Shown: positions 1-7,508, counted from the stretch's first letter. The stretch: 64,000 bases of DNA from an uncultured Oscillibacter sp. (GCA_910583695.1 CAJTZL010000006.1:1-64000); one strand, 5' to 3'. The notes: a model not told the origin generated them from the sequence alone. Program-made: numbers and translations.

Positions 1-205
1 CGTGGGATTTCAGCGACAAGCCCACCTGCACGATGCCGAAGCCGAGCATAATCATACCGACAGCCCTCACCAGACCGAAAATGAAATCAGACAGGTTATT
101 GACTACCTGTATCGGGTCGTTGGCGGCAAAGGCGGTCATGGAAGTGCCAAGCACCATCGTGAGGGCAAGCACCGCCACTACGGTCATTGTGGCAGCGATT
201 ACAGG
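1..205 (-). pseudogene. N-terminal part of a VirB2/TrbC-like small transfer (pilin) protein, cut by the window edge
   Basis: Read on the minus strand, the frame from 205 to 1 has an alanine-rich, signal-peptide-like stretch ending TAFAAN, then DPIQVVNNLSDFIFGLV and a hydrophobic segment ending VGLSLKSH. This resembles the small pilin-like membrane proteins of Clostridial conjugative elements. The basic N-terminal residues expected before the hydrophobic core are missing: upstream of about 205 the sequence becomes mazF in the opposite orientation. The gene therefore seems to have lost its start through rearrangement. The remainder lies outside the window. Confidence 0.5.
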
Positions 206-413
206 CAAGGAACACGCTAAGCCTAATTTGCCTACTCATGTCATCGTGAACGATTGCGAATGCCTTGAAAAAGACTCTATCATACTGCTTGAACAAATCA
301 GAACGCTCGACAAACAACGCCTGCAAGAGTACATCGGTACTTTTGACAGGCGTTTAATGATGTTGGTAGATAAGGCTTTAGCTATCAGCATCGGCATTTC
401 AAAAAAGGACTAA
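183..413 (+). pseudogene. 3' remnant of a MazF/PemK-family toxin gene
   Basis: From 183 the plus-strand frame reads VIVAAITGKEHAKPNLPTHV, followed by DSIILLEQIRTLDKQRL and a C-terminal helix. This is the typical second half of MazF/PemK endoribonucleases (the core AAIT...LPTHV and the LLEQIRTLDK region). The N-terminal half, with the conserved start and catalytic arginine region, is absent, because upstream sequence belongs to a pilin-like gene on the other strand. No antitoxin is visible. It is unlikely to make active toxin. Confidence 0.65.
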
Positions 414-472
414 CCCCTCTGTTATATCGTACAAACCCTAATGAATACATTATAGCGAGGTGGTGTTGATGA

Positions 473-673
473 TTGAAATGTCGTGAGTTTATTTATGTCG
501 GAGAGCCTGCTCCGCAAATTACCGAACAGGCATACACAGCGTTTTATCTGCATCTTCAAAAGTCAATACTTGCTTCTTTGGAAAAACGGGAGCTTTTGAC
601 CCATTCGCAATATAGCCGATGTATCGAGGAAATAGAAAAGCAATACAGTCAGAAAAACCGCAGCCAAGCCTAA
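473..673 (+). CDS. Small element-borne protein preceding the serine recombinase (66 aa)
   Basis: The reading frame starts at TTG 473, preceded by a good GAGGTGG ribosome site about ten bases upstream; the nearby ATG at 469 is closed after a few codons. The product is hydrophilic and helical, ending in an LLTHSQYSRCIEEIEKQY segment. Small SHOCT-like or uncharacterised proteins of this size often precede large serine recombinases in Clostridial elements. The function is unknown; a role in element regulation or as a recombination accessory is only a guess from position. Confidence 0.55.
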   Translation: MKCREFIYVGEPAPQITEQAYTAFYLHLQKSILASLEKRELLTHSQYSRCIEEIEKQYSQKNRSQA

Positions 674-790
674 CCGCTTGGCTCTTTACATATAGAAATG
701 TGCGATTTCATTATTTGCACATTCGACACACAAGCAAGCATTCATTATACTTAAACTACGGCAAGTCATTGTCGGGAAAGGAGAGGTTTT

Positions 791-2539
791 ATGCCAACAT
801 TACAATATGAACTCTTAAACCAAGAGAGAAAAATGCAGGAAACGAAAAAGAAAGTTGCCGCCTATTGCCGTGTTTCCACGGACAATGAAGACCAAGCCAA
901 TTCTTTTGAAAGCCAACAGCGATATTTCCGCCAGTATATTGAGCGTAATCCCGATTGGGAGCTTTATGCCATATTTGCCGATGAGGGCATCTCTGGAACG
1001 AACACGAAAAAGCGAAAAGAATTTAACCGCATGATTGAGTGTGCAAAAAATGGCGATTTTGATTTGATTATTACAAAGGAGATTTCCCGTTTTGCGAGAA
1101 ATACCCTTGATAGTATATTCTATACCCGTGACCTCAAAAAGCACGGTGTCGGCGTTATCTTTCTGAACGACAACATCAACACCTTGGACGGCGATGCGGA
1201 GCTTCGCCTTGCCATTATGTCCTCTATCGCACAGGAGGAAAGCCGCAAGACTTCCGAGCGTGTGAAATGGGGGCAGAAACGCCAGATGGAGCAAGGCGTT
1301 GTGTTCGGACGCAGTATGCTCGGCTACGATGTAAAGGACGGGAAAATGACTATCAACGAGGAGGGGGCGAAAATCGTTCGCCTTATCTTCCACAAGTTCG
1401 TGGACGAGGGAAAAGGTACTCATGTTATCGCCCGTGAGCTTCGGGAGGAAGGTATCGAGCCTATGCGTGTAAAGGAATGGCAGAATACGGTTATTCTCCG
1501 TGTTATCCGCAATGAGAAGTATTGCGGCGATTTAGTTCAGAAGAAAACCTATACACCAGACTTCCTATCTCATGAAAAGAAATACAACCGAGGACAGGAG
1601 GAATTTGTCATTCTCAAAGACCACCACGAGCCGATTATCTCCCGTGAGCTTTTCGATAAGGCAAACCGCATTCTGGATGCAAAATCACTTTCGCAGGAGG
1701 GTAAGGCAAAACACAGCAACCGCTATCCGTTCTCTGGGAAAATCAAATGCGGCAGATGCGGAGCAAGCTATGTCGCCCGATATAAGACCCGCAAAGACGG
1801 GAGCAGATACAAGGCGTGGCGTTGCTATGAAGCGGCAAACCACGGCAGACCGCACATCGACAAGGCGGGTAATCAAGTGGGCTGCTCTGGCGAGAGCATC
1901 CGCAATGAGGATGCGATTTATTTATTGTACCTTGTTTGCAGGGAACTGAAAATCAACCGTCAGAAAGTCGTCGATAATCTCACCAAGACGATTGACGCTG
2001 TTATGCGAATAGATTTAACAGGAGCAAGCACGAGTGCCTTATCGGAGAAAATCGAAGAAGCCAAGAAAAAGCGAACAGGTCTTATAGACCTTTACACAAG
2101 CGGCGACATAGACAAAACCGAGTTTACGGCTCTAAGAGCCAAGTATGACGAGGATATTGAAAAGCTAAAGTCTATGGCGGAGGGAATTGAGCAACAGCAG
2201 ACAATGATACTGAAACAGCAGGAATTGATGGCGGATATAAAAAACGCCATTAACGAGCTGATTAACGGTATCCAGTACGAGGACGAATACTACACCCAGA
2301 TACTCGACAAAATGGTAATCAACGATAAAAACCACATAGATGTTTATTTGAAGATGCTGCCGCATAAATGGAGCTTTACGGTAGCAAAGGGCGTTACGGG
2401 GGCTTTAGAAACGCTCGCGGGGAAGCGTCCACTGGAAGCTCCCCCGCACACTGAGGCGAAAAAAGCTGAAGCCTCAGAAAACTCCATTTCTGAGGCTTCA
2501 CTACCAATGTCCGTCAGCAATCCCTTCAGCTCCGGGTAG
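791..2539 (+). CDS. Large serine recombinase (resolvase/TnpX type) of the integrative element
   Basis: Site-specific integrase/excisionase of the element, 582 aa. The N-terminal resolvase domain (about residues 20-165) carries the catalytic serine in YCRVSTDNEDQ (Ser29) and the LIITKEISRFARN and IMSSIAQEES motifs. A recombinase domain follows (about 185-295), then a zinc ribbon with CGRCGASY and a later CSG (about 315-365), then a coiled-coil C-terminus. The start at 791 has AAAGGAGAGG just upstream; an in-frame ATG at 833 is the alternative. The last roughly ten codons, including the stop, lie in sequence that also encodes cotJC on the other strand, so the integrated form has a host-supplied tail. 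Confidence 0.93.
   Translation: MPTLQYELLNQERKMQETKKKVAAYCRVSTDNEDQANSFESQQRYFRQYIERNPDWELYAIFADEGISGTNTKKRKEFNRMIECAKNGDFDLIITKEISRFARNTLDSIFYTRDLKKHGVGVIFLNDNINTLDGDAELRLAIMSSIAQEESRKTSERVKWGQKRQMEQGVVFGRSMLGYDVKDGKMTINEEGAKIVRLIFHKFVDEGKGTHVIARELREEGIEPMRVKEWQNTVILRVIRNEKYCGDLVQKKTYTPDFLSHEKKYNRGQEEFVILKDHHEPIISRELFDKANRILDAKSLSQEGKAKHSNRYPFSGKIKCGRCGASYVARYKTRKDGSRYKAWRCYEAANHGRPHIDKAGNQVGCSGESIRNEDAIYLLYLVCRELKINRQKVVDNLTKTIDAVMRIDLTGASTSALSEKIEEAKKKRTGLIDLYTSGDIDKTEFTALRAKYDEDIEKLKSMAEGIEQQQTMILKQQELMADIKNAINELINGIQYEDEYYTQILDKMVINDKNHIDVYLKMLPHKWSFTVAKGVTGALETLAGKRPLEAPPHTEAKKAEASENSISEASLPMSVSNPFSSG
2468..2499 (-). terminator. Hairpin at the element edge, terminator for cotJ readthrough
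   Basis: Perfect 13-bp inverted repeat GAAGCCTCAGAAA / TTTCTGAGGCTTC with a 6-base loop. On the minus strand it is followed by AGCTTTTTTC, so it should stop transcription coming from the cotJ operon. It overlaps the end of the recombinase coding region. It may also be part of the element attachment arm. Confidence 0.7.
2500..2522. other. Probable attachment junction (att) within cotJC
   Basis: On the minus strand CotJC similarity runs through the codons for LLTDIG and then stops, which places the element/host junction at about 2500-2510. The crossover core is probably inside CAATGTCCGTCAGC. The exact dinucleotide cannot be set without the other end or the empty site. Confidence 0.6.
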
Positions 2540-2687
2540 GGCATGGAGTACCGCTGGCTCAGATACCGGAGGGAGGCCCCCAGCTCGCCGTCGGGCCCGC
2601 CGTACTGGGAAATGATGGCCGCCGCCAGCTTGGGGTTGCTGTTCTTGACCTTCACCGGGTATTGAAGTTTCTTCTCATATACGAACA

Positions 2688-3146
2688 TCAGTCATTCCCT
2701 CCTACGTCCCAGGGCCACGGGTCTTTCAGCCAGGCATAGCCGTCCTCCGGGGTCAAATCGGTGTTCATCAGGGGGCCGTACATTTTCTCATACTTTTCCC
2801 GTCCCTCCTTGGCCAGCTTGATATAAGACCAATAGAGCTGAAGAACCTCCTGATCGTTGGCATGGGTGTCCAGGTACAGATTCAGCTCCTTGATGGCGAA
2901 ATCCAGGGCCATCAGCTCCACCATGGCGGTGTTGGACAACTTGGTCTTCGCCTGGATGGCCGCCTTAAAAGGTAAATCCAGGCCGGGGAACAGCGTGCCG
3001 GTCTGCAGGGCCTCCGCACGGCTGAAACGGGGGGGATTCTGCTCCTGCATGGGAATATACGGAAACGCCAGCGGGGCGCAGTTGCCGGGGAGGGTGCCCA
3101 TCCCCGCACCGCAGGAACCGCCGGGCGTCTGATTGGGTCGTTCCAT
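2688..3146 (-). CDS. Fused CotJA-CotJB spore coat protein
   Basis: One 152-aa frame contains a CotJA-like N-terminus (about residues 25-60, PLAFPYIPMQEQNPPRFSR then ALQTGTLFPGLDLPF) and a complete CotJB-like C-terminus (about 70-152, MALDFAIKELNLYLDTH, KMYGPL and WLKDPWPWDV). In Bacillus and most Clostridia these are two genes, cotJA and cotJB. A GGAGG site precedes ATG 3146. It overlaps cotJC by one base, so translation is probably coupled. CotJ proteins belong to the inner coat of the developing spore and are made in the mother cell in Bacillus. Confidence 0.8.
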   Translation of the reverse strand: MERPNQTPGGSCGAGMGTLPGNCAPLAFPYIPMQEQNPPRFSRAEALQTGTLFPGLDLPFKAAIQAKTKLSNTAMVELMALDFAIKELNLYLDTHANDQEVLQLYWSYIKLAKEGREKYEKMYGPLMNTDLTPEDGYAWLKDPWPWDVGGND

Positions 3147-3259
3147 AGTTGCTTTCCTCCTTGTGTAAGGGTGGCGCGGATACTCCGTGCTCAGTCCATC
3201 ATATGCGGAAACCGGCCGGGAGGCTACCCCAGGAGGAATGCAGGCACCTTGTTCCCGCC

Positions 3260-3288
3260 TTGATTTTTGCGGTGGGGATTGTTATAAT
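3260..3288 (+). promoter_or_regulatory. Sigma-A-type promoter upstream of cwlD-radA
   Basis: TTGATT at 3260-3265, a 17-base spacer and TATAAT at 3283-3288, reading toward cwlD. It could give vegetative transcription of radA. Confidence 0.5.
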
Positions 3289-3320
3289 AAGGCCAGCGTA
3301 CCCGCACTTCACAAAAACCG

Positions 3321-3349
3321 CATATGGGATAAGCCGCCGGGCATATCCT
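3321..3349 (+). promoter_or_regulatory. Putative sigma-E-type promoter of cwlD
   Basis: CATATG (3321-3326), 15 bases, CATATCCT (3342-3349). The layout fits mother-cell sigma-E promoters. The transcript would start near 3356, which favours the GTG start of cwlD at 3383 over the ATG at 3356. Confidence 0.4.
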
Positions 3350-3382
3350 CTTAGCATGAGATTTGCGAAGGAGGCGCCGCCC

Positions 3383-4120
3383 GTGGTCATTCTGCTGCGA
3401 AAACGCGATCTGATTTTCTCCTGCCTGTTCTGCTGTTTCTTCCTGGGAATGGCGGCGGTGCTTTGGAAGGGGAGCGCCATACCGGTGTTTCACGTCCGGG
3501 AAAACGTCCCCGTCACCGTGGTCATCGACCCCGGGCACGGCGGAGAGGACGGCGGGGCGGTGTCCCCAAACGGCGTGGCAGAGAGCCGGATCAATCTGGC
3601 GGTATCCCTGCGCATCAGCGACCTGCTGCGCTTTGCGGGACAGCGAACCCGGCTGACCCGAAGCGAGGACGTGACCATCTGCGACGAGGGCCTGAGCACC
3701 GTGCGCCAGCGAAAAACCTCGGACCTGAAAAACCGGGTGAAGCTGGTGGAGGAGACGGAAAACGCCGTCCTGCTGAGCATCCACCAGAACAGTCTGCCCT
3801 CGTCCCCGGTCACGCACGGAGCCCAGGTGTTCTGGAACCGGCAGGAGGGGGCAAAAGAGCTGGCGGCCGGCATTCAGAAAATGCTGAACGCCGCCGTCAA
3901 TGCCGGAAACGACAAGCAGCCCCGGCAGATACCCGACAGCATCTATTTGATGAAAAGCATCTCCGCACCGGGGGCGTTGGTGGAATGCGGCTTCCTCTCC
4001 AACGAACCGGAGACGGAACGCTTGCAGGACCCGGCCTATCAGCTGCGGCTGGCGGCCGCCGTCACGGCGGGATATCTGAACGCTGGAGAGCTGGAAAACG
4101 AATCTGGAGAGACAACATGA
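3383..4120 (+). CDS. cwlD: N-acetylmuramoyl-L-alanine amidase, CwlD type
   Basis: Zinc-dependent amidase (Amidase_3) that strips peptides from muramic acid; CwlD is needed for muramic-delta-lactam in spore cortex. After a short basic N-terminus and one hydrophobic membrane or signal segment comes VVIDPGHGGEDGGA (zinc histidine), a conserved glutamate in the NGVAESRINL stretch, LLSIHQNS (second histidine) and ALVECGFLSN (catalytic Glu). GTG 3383 is chosen because AAGGAGG lies eight bases upstream and an upstream ATG (3356) lacks a site. The 245-aa length fits the family. The stop overlaps radA by ATGA. Confidence 0.85.
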   Translation: MVILLRKRDLIFSCLFCCFFLGMAAVLWKGSAIPVFHVRENVPVTVVIDPGHGGEDGGAVSPNGVAESRINLAVSLRISDLLRFAGQRTRLTRSEDVTICDEGLSTVRQRKTSDLKNRVKLVEETENAVLLSIHQNSLPSSPVTHGAQVFWNRQEGAKELAAGIQKMLNAAVNAGNDKQPRQIPDSIYLMKSISAPGALVECGFLSNEPETERLQDPAYQLRLAAAVTAGYLNAGELENESGETT

Positions 4121-5481
4121 AACAGCCGAAAACACTTTTCTACTGTACGGAATGCGGCAACGAAACACCAAAATGGGCGGGACGCTGTCCCGCCTGCGGC
4201 GCTTGGAACACGGTGGTGGAACGCCCGGAGGCTCCGGCAAAGGGGAGGGGGAGGGGCTCCTCTTCTCGAGTTCTGGCTCCGCTCAAAGCCCGTCCGGTAA
4301 CGGAGCTGGGGGACAGCGTAGAGATCCGCTTTTCCACCGGCATGGGGGAACTGGACCGGGTTTTGGGCGGCGGAGCCGTCAAGGGCTCCCTGGTGCTGGT
4401 GGGCGGCGCGCCGGGCATCGGAAAGTCCACGCTGATGCTTCAAATCTGCGGCAGGCTCTGCGAATTTGCCAGGGTGCTGTATGTATCCGGTGAGGAATCC
4501 CAGCATCAGCTGAAACTCCGGGCCCAGAGGCTCCATGTGGAGAGTGAAAACCTCTTGGTGCTGTCGGAGACCGGCCTGGGGGAGATGCTGGAGGCGGTGA
4601 ACCAGGAACAGCCGGACGTACTGATTGTGGATTCCATCCAAACGCTTTATAACGATGCCTTAGACTCTCCGGCGGGAAGCGTCAGCCAGGTGAAGGACTG
4701 CACCATGGCCCTGATGCAGTTGGCCAAGGGGAACAATGTCACGGTCTTCGTCATCGGCCATGTGAACAAGGAGGGCTCCATTGCCGGGCCCAAGGTCCTG
4801 GAGCATATGGTGGACTGCGTGCTGTATTTTGAAGGGGACCGGCACACCTTTTTCCGCATCCTCCGGGCGGCGAAGAACCGCTTCGGTGCCACCAATGAGA
4901 TCGGCGTCTTTGAAATGGGGGACGGCGGATTGGCGGAGGTGGAAAATCCCTCTCAGATGCTGTTGTCAGGCCGTCCGGAGGAGGCTCCAGGCACCTGCGT
5001 CGCCTGCGTCATGGAGGGAGCGCGGCCGGTGCTGGCGGAAATACAGGCGCTGGTAGTGACCTCTGCGGGAGGAAATCCCCGGAGGACCAGCAACGGATTC
5101 GACTACAACCGGGCGGCCATGCTGCTGGCGGTGCTGGAAAAACGGGGCGGCTTGAAGCTGTCCAGCTGCGACGCCTATTTGAACATTATCGGCGGGCTTC
5201 AATTGGACGAGCCCGCCGCGGACTTGGCCGCCGTGGTGGCGCTGGCTTCCAGTTATCTGGACAAGCCCGTTCCCGGCGACCTGGCGGCCATCGGAGAAGT
5301 GGGGCTTACCGGAGAGCTGCGGAGCGTCAGCCAGCTGGCCCAGCGGGTGGCCGAGGTCCGGCGGCTGGGGTTTAAGCGATGTGTGGTCCCGGCGCATCGG
5401 GGCCTGGAGAGTGTTGCAGACCTGCAGCTGCTGCCCGTTCGGAATATCGGTGAGGCGATTCGAGCCGCTTTACGGGGATAA
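4117..5481 (+). CDS. radA: DNA repair protein RadA
   Basis: RecA-like branch-migration helicase acting in recombination and repair, 454 aa. Features: N-terminal zinc finger CTECGNETPKWAGRCPACG (residues 9-27), Walker A GGAPGIGKST, Walker B VLIVDSIQT, the RadA signature KNRFG, and a C-terminal Lon-like domain (about 290-454) with GGLQLDEPAADLA and GEVGLTGELR. Starts at the ATGA overlap with cwlD, so the two are probably co-transcribed. Confidence 0.95.
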   Translation: MKQPKTLFYCTECGNETPKWAGRCPACGAWNTVVERPEAPAKGRGRGSSSRVLAPLKARPVTELGDSVEIRFSTGMGELDRVLGGGAVKGSLVLVGGAPGIGKSTLMLQICGRLCEFARVLYVSGEESQHQLKLRAQRLHVESENLLVLSETGLGEMLEAVNQEQPDVLIVDSIQTLYNDALDSPAGSVSQVKDCTMALMQLAKGNNVTVFVIGHVNKEGSIAGPKVLEHMVDCVLYFEGDRHTFFRILRAAKNRFGATNEIGVFEMGDGGLAEVENPSQMLLSGRPEEAPGTCVACVMEGARPVLAEIQALVVTSAGGNPRRTSNGFDYNRAAMLLAVLEKRGGLKLSSCDAYLNIIGGLQLDEPAADLAAVVALASSYLDKPVPGDLAAIGEVGLTGELRSVSQLAQRVAEVRRLGFKRCVVPAHRGLESVADLQLLPVRNIGEAIRAALRG

Positions 5482-5587
5482 AGTGGACGCAGGCGCCGCC
5501 CAAGGCGGGCACACCGGCGGCGGCGGCGCTGTCCAGCGTGCAGAGGCCGTCGGATTGATAGACGCATTCACTGGTGCATGGAATCAA
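5372..5587 (-). CDS. Small cysteine-rich protein (CxxxC...C...C type) antisense to the radA 3' end
   Basis: TTG start at 5587 with GGAGG six bases upstream. The N-terminal 45 residues (MIPCTSECVYQSDGLCTLD ... GGACVHFIP) match the pattern of a short Clostridial family with four conserved cysteines, sometimes mis-labelled as a hydroxyacyl-ACP dehydratase. Family members usually end just after the F(I/V)P motif; here the frame runs on for about 26 residues antisense to radA. Cysteine spacing suggests metal binding. The function is unknown. Confidence 0.5.
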   Translation of the reverse strand: MIPCTSECVYQSDGLCTLDSAAAAGVPALGGACVHFIPVKRLESPHRYSERAAAAGLQHSPGPDAPGPHIA

Positions 5588-5720
5588 GGCGATCCTCCGT
5601 TCTGTTTGATGATACGATAGTTTGACCGGAACGGCGGATTTTATAACAGCGGCCCGGCACCGGGACAGGCATTCAGGGCCGGACAGGAATCAATATCTTT
5701 AGGGGAGGAGGAAACGAACG

Positions 5721-5852
5721 ATGCAGGCAATTGAACAAAATGAAAATTTTGTTCAATTCAGGGGGGTGCAAAACCGGAAGGAACCATTCCAAGGGTTTCC
5801 GGCAGTGATGCATGCTCAATATTCAGCGCTTGTATGGTTCAAATGCCTATGA
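5721..5852 (+). CDS. Possible 43-aa leader ORF coupled to the downstream Xer recombinase
   Basis: ATG 5721 sits nine bases after a very strong AGGGGAGGAGG site. The ORF runs 43 codons and its TGA overlaps the recombinase ATG as ATGA (5849-5852). The recombinase start has no ribosome site of its own, so translation may depend on this leader. Codons 3-13 are formed by a perfect inverted repeat. No similarity recognised. It could be a regulatory leader peptide or the remnant of a lost gene. Confidence 0.45.
   Translation: MQAIEQNENFVQFRGVQNRKEPFQGFPAVMHAQYSALVWFKCL
5729..5758. repeat. Perfect 13-bp inverted repeat with GAAA loop inside the leader ORF
   Basis: AATTGAACAAAAT, loop GAAA, ATTTTGTTCAATT. 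It has no following T-run, so it is not an ordinary terminator. It is either a protein-binding dyad or an RNA hairpin a few bases after the leader start codon. The same 12-N4-12 design occurs at 61157-61184. Confidence 0.7.
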
Positions 5853-6868
5853 CCGATTACCGCACCGAGGCCCCGCCGATCCTGCGGGATTTCCTGGCTT
5901 ATCATGAAACCGTCAAGGCACATTCCAAGCAGACCGTGGACGAGTATTTCCTGGACTTGCGGAATTTCTTCCGCTATCTCAAGCAAAACCGGAACTCCAG
6001 CTTGTCCTGTCTGCCGCTGGATGAAATTGATATTTCCGACATAGATCTGGACTTTGCCGCCAGCGTAACACTGACGGATATCTACGGTTACATGACCTAT
6101 CTGAGCCGGGACCGGGTCCAGCACCAGAACAGCCATACCTCCGGCTACGGCCTGAATACCGTATCCCGGGCCCGGAAACTGGCCACCATCCGATCTTTTT
6201 ATAACTACCTGACCAACAAGGCTCACCTGATTCGTGAAAATCCTGTCAAAGATATTGACTCACCAAAGCTGAAAAAAACACTGCCCAAGTATTTGACTCT
6301 GGACCAGAGCGTGGAGCTTCTGGGCTCTGTAGACGGCAAAAACCAGGAGCGGGACTACTGTATCCTGACACTGTTCCTCAACTGCGGACTGCGTATCTCG
6401 GAGTTAGTCGGACTAAACCTTCGGGATATTCAAGGGGAATCCATTCGGGTTCTTGGCAAAGGCAACAAGGTCCGTATTCTCTATTTAAATGATGCCTGCC
6501 AGGATGCGCTGAACCGCTACCTGGCTGTCCGCCGGCCCATTGCCGGCCGGGACGCGGGCGCGCTGTTCCTCTCCTCCCGCAACGAACGGATCAGCCGCTC
6601 CACCGTCCACGCCATGGTAAAGAAGCGCCTCTCTGCCGCTGGACTTGACGAAAGCGAGTACTCTTCCCATAAGCTCCGCCATACCGCCGCCACACTGATG
6701 CTCCAGAACGGCGTGGATGTTCGAGCCGTCCAGGAGGTTTTAGGGCATGACCACTTGAATACAACCCAGATTTACACTCATATCGACAACGAATCTCTCC
6801 GAGTTGCCGCAAAGGCAAATCCCTTGTCACACATTAAAAACAAAAAGAAACAGGACGACACAAAGTGA
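5849..6868 (+). CDS. Tyrosine recombinase, XerC/XerD-like
   Basis: Phage-integrase-family recombinase, 339 aa. N-terminal SAM-like DNA-binding domain (PILRDFLAYHETVKAHSKQTVDEYFLDLRNFFRYL), then the catalytic domain with CGLRISELVGL (Arg), the HKLRHTAATLML box (His-x-x-Arg), LGHDHLNTTQIYTHI (His and the Tyr nucleophile). The start at 5849 (MTDYR) is chosen from the ATGA overlap with the leader ORF; ATG 5834 is an alternative. Single recombinases of this length are common in Oscillospiraceae and may act in chromosome dimer resolution. No attachment site or cargo is seen nearby. Confidence 0.88.
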   Translation: MTDYRTEAPPILRDFLAYHETVKAHSKQTVDEYFLDLRNFFRYLKQNRNSSLSCLPLDEIDISDIDLDFAASVTLTDIYGYMTYLSRDRVQHQNSHTSGYGLNTVSRARKLATIRSFYNYLTNKAHLIRENPVKDIDSPKLKKTLPKYLTLDQSVELLGSVDGKNQERDYCILTLFLNCGLRISELVGLNLRDIQGESIRVLGKGNKVRILYLNDACQDALNRYLAVRRPIAGRDAGALFLSSRNERISRSTVHAMVKKRLSAAGLDESEYSSHKLRHTAATLMLQNGVDVRAVQEVLGHDHLNTTQIYTHIDNESLRVAAKANPLSHIKNKKKQDDTK

Positions 6869-6900
6869 GAAAGCCCACCTCAAAAGAGGTGGGCTTTCTT
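6869..6900 (+). terminator. Rho-independent terminator after the Xer gene
   Basis: 13-bp perfect stem GAAAGCCCACCTC / GAGGTGGGCTTTC with AAAA loop, directly after the stop codon. Confidence 0.85.
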
Positions 6901-6953
6901 CCCTTCCGCTAAAACACATACGTGCCCTGCGCTCTCATTTTTAAACAAAATTT

Positions 6954-7454
6954 TCAAGGCCGGACAACGCCGGTGATGTGCAGGAAACGGATTCTCCGGT
7001 ATTCATAGGTGGAAAGAGGCCGGTAGTCCGCATCGTAGCTGTGGGCGGCAATCAAAACATTCTCCGGCGTTGCCGGATTTCCTACCGACACTACAACAGG
7101 CGAATGCTGATACTCCTCCCCCTTGAAGGACAGCTGAATCAGGTCGCCCGGCAGAAGGTCCTCGATTTGACAGGGTTCAGCCAGTGGCCCAATGGAAAAA
7201 TTGTTCCGGGTCAAAAAATTGTACAGATAGGTCACACCTGTCCAAGCCGGGGCTTTCTGGTTCGCGTCGATGTAGTACCAGCCATAGGTCGGCGTGAAAT
7301 TCATGACGCCGCTGCCGGCGTAGATGCACTGGGACGCGAAGTTTGTGCAGTCCCCTCCCAGGTGCTCATAATCGTAAAAGAGCGGGTTCCGACCGTAAGC
7401 CCACTGATGGGCATATAAAACGGCGGCTTCCCGGTCATATGGATACAACTGCAT
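6954..7454 (-). CDS. Amidase-domain (Amidase_6) protein
   Basis: Putative NlpC/P60-like amidase, 166 aa. It has the family pattern YDREAAVLYAHQWAYGRNP, then GGDCTNFASQC with the candidate nucleophile Cys36, WYY, GDLIQL and a QHSPVVV histidine. There is no signal peptide, which is odd for a wall hydrolase; many short members of this family in Clostridia also lack one. AAGGGGAG precedes the ATG. Substrate unknown. Confidence 0.75.
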   Translation of the reverse strand: MQLYPYDREAAVLYAHQWAYGRNPLFYDYEHLGGDCTNFASQCIYAGSGVMNFTPTYGWYYIDANQKAPAWTGVTYLYNFLTRNNFSIGPLAEPCQIEDLLPGDLIQLSFKGEEYQHSPVVVSVGNPATPENVLIAAHSYDADYRPLSTYEYRRIRFLHITGVVRP

Positions 7455-7508
7455 ACCGCTTCACTCCCCTTCCCCAACAGGATATGCGGGGCAGGGCGGA
7501 AGGGTGCG

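Larger units (their letters stand above)
1..2510. mobile_element. End of an integrative (conjugative-type) element inserted in cotJC
   Basis: This is one terminus of an element whose bulk lies left of the window. Seen: a pilin-like transfer gene fragment cut by the window edge, a MazF remnant, a small ORF, and a large serine recombinase placed last, next to the junction with cotJC. Codon use is more AT-rich than in the flanking chromosome. The right boundary is set by loss of CotJC similarity after the codons for LLTDIG, near 2500-2510. That it is conjugative is inferred only from the pilin-like fragment. Confidence 0.8.
2344..2688 (-). pseudogene. cotJC: Spore coat protein CotJC (manganese-catalase family), truncated by element insertion
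   Basis: Residues 1-62 match CotJC closely (YEKKLQYPVKVKN, AAAIISQYGGPDGELGASLRYLSQRYSMPY, LLTDIG). Normal CotJC continues with TEELGH and most of the di-manganese four-helix bundle. Here the frame instead runs into the mobile element for about 52 unrelated residues and stops at 2344. The start codon overlaps the stop of the upstream cotJ gene (TGATG), so it is the last gene of the cotJ operon. The protein made from the integrated state cannot be active unless the element is excised. Confidence 0.9.

Noticed and set aside
96..326. 76-codon minus-strand frame at the left end
   Set aside because: Different frame from the pilin-like gene and antisense to the mazF remnant; no motif.
183..413. 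Active MazF toxin
   Set aside because: The N-terminal half is missing and no antitoxin gene is next to it.
3463..4116. N-terminal extension of the radA frame over cwlD
   Set aside because: Arg/Gly/Pro-rich shadow of cwlD. The RadA zinc finger begins at ATG 4117.
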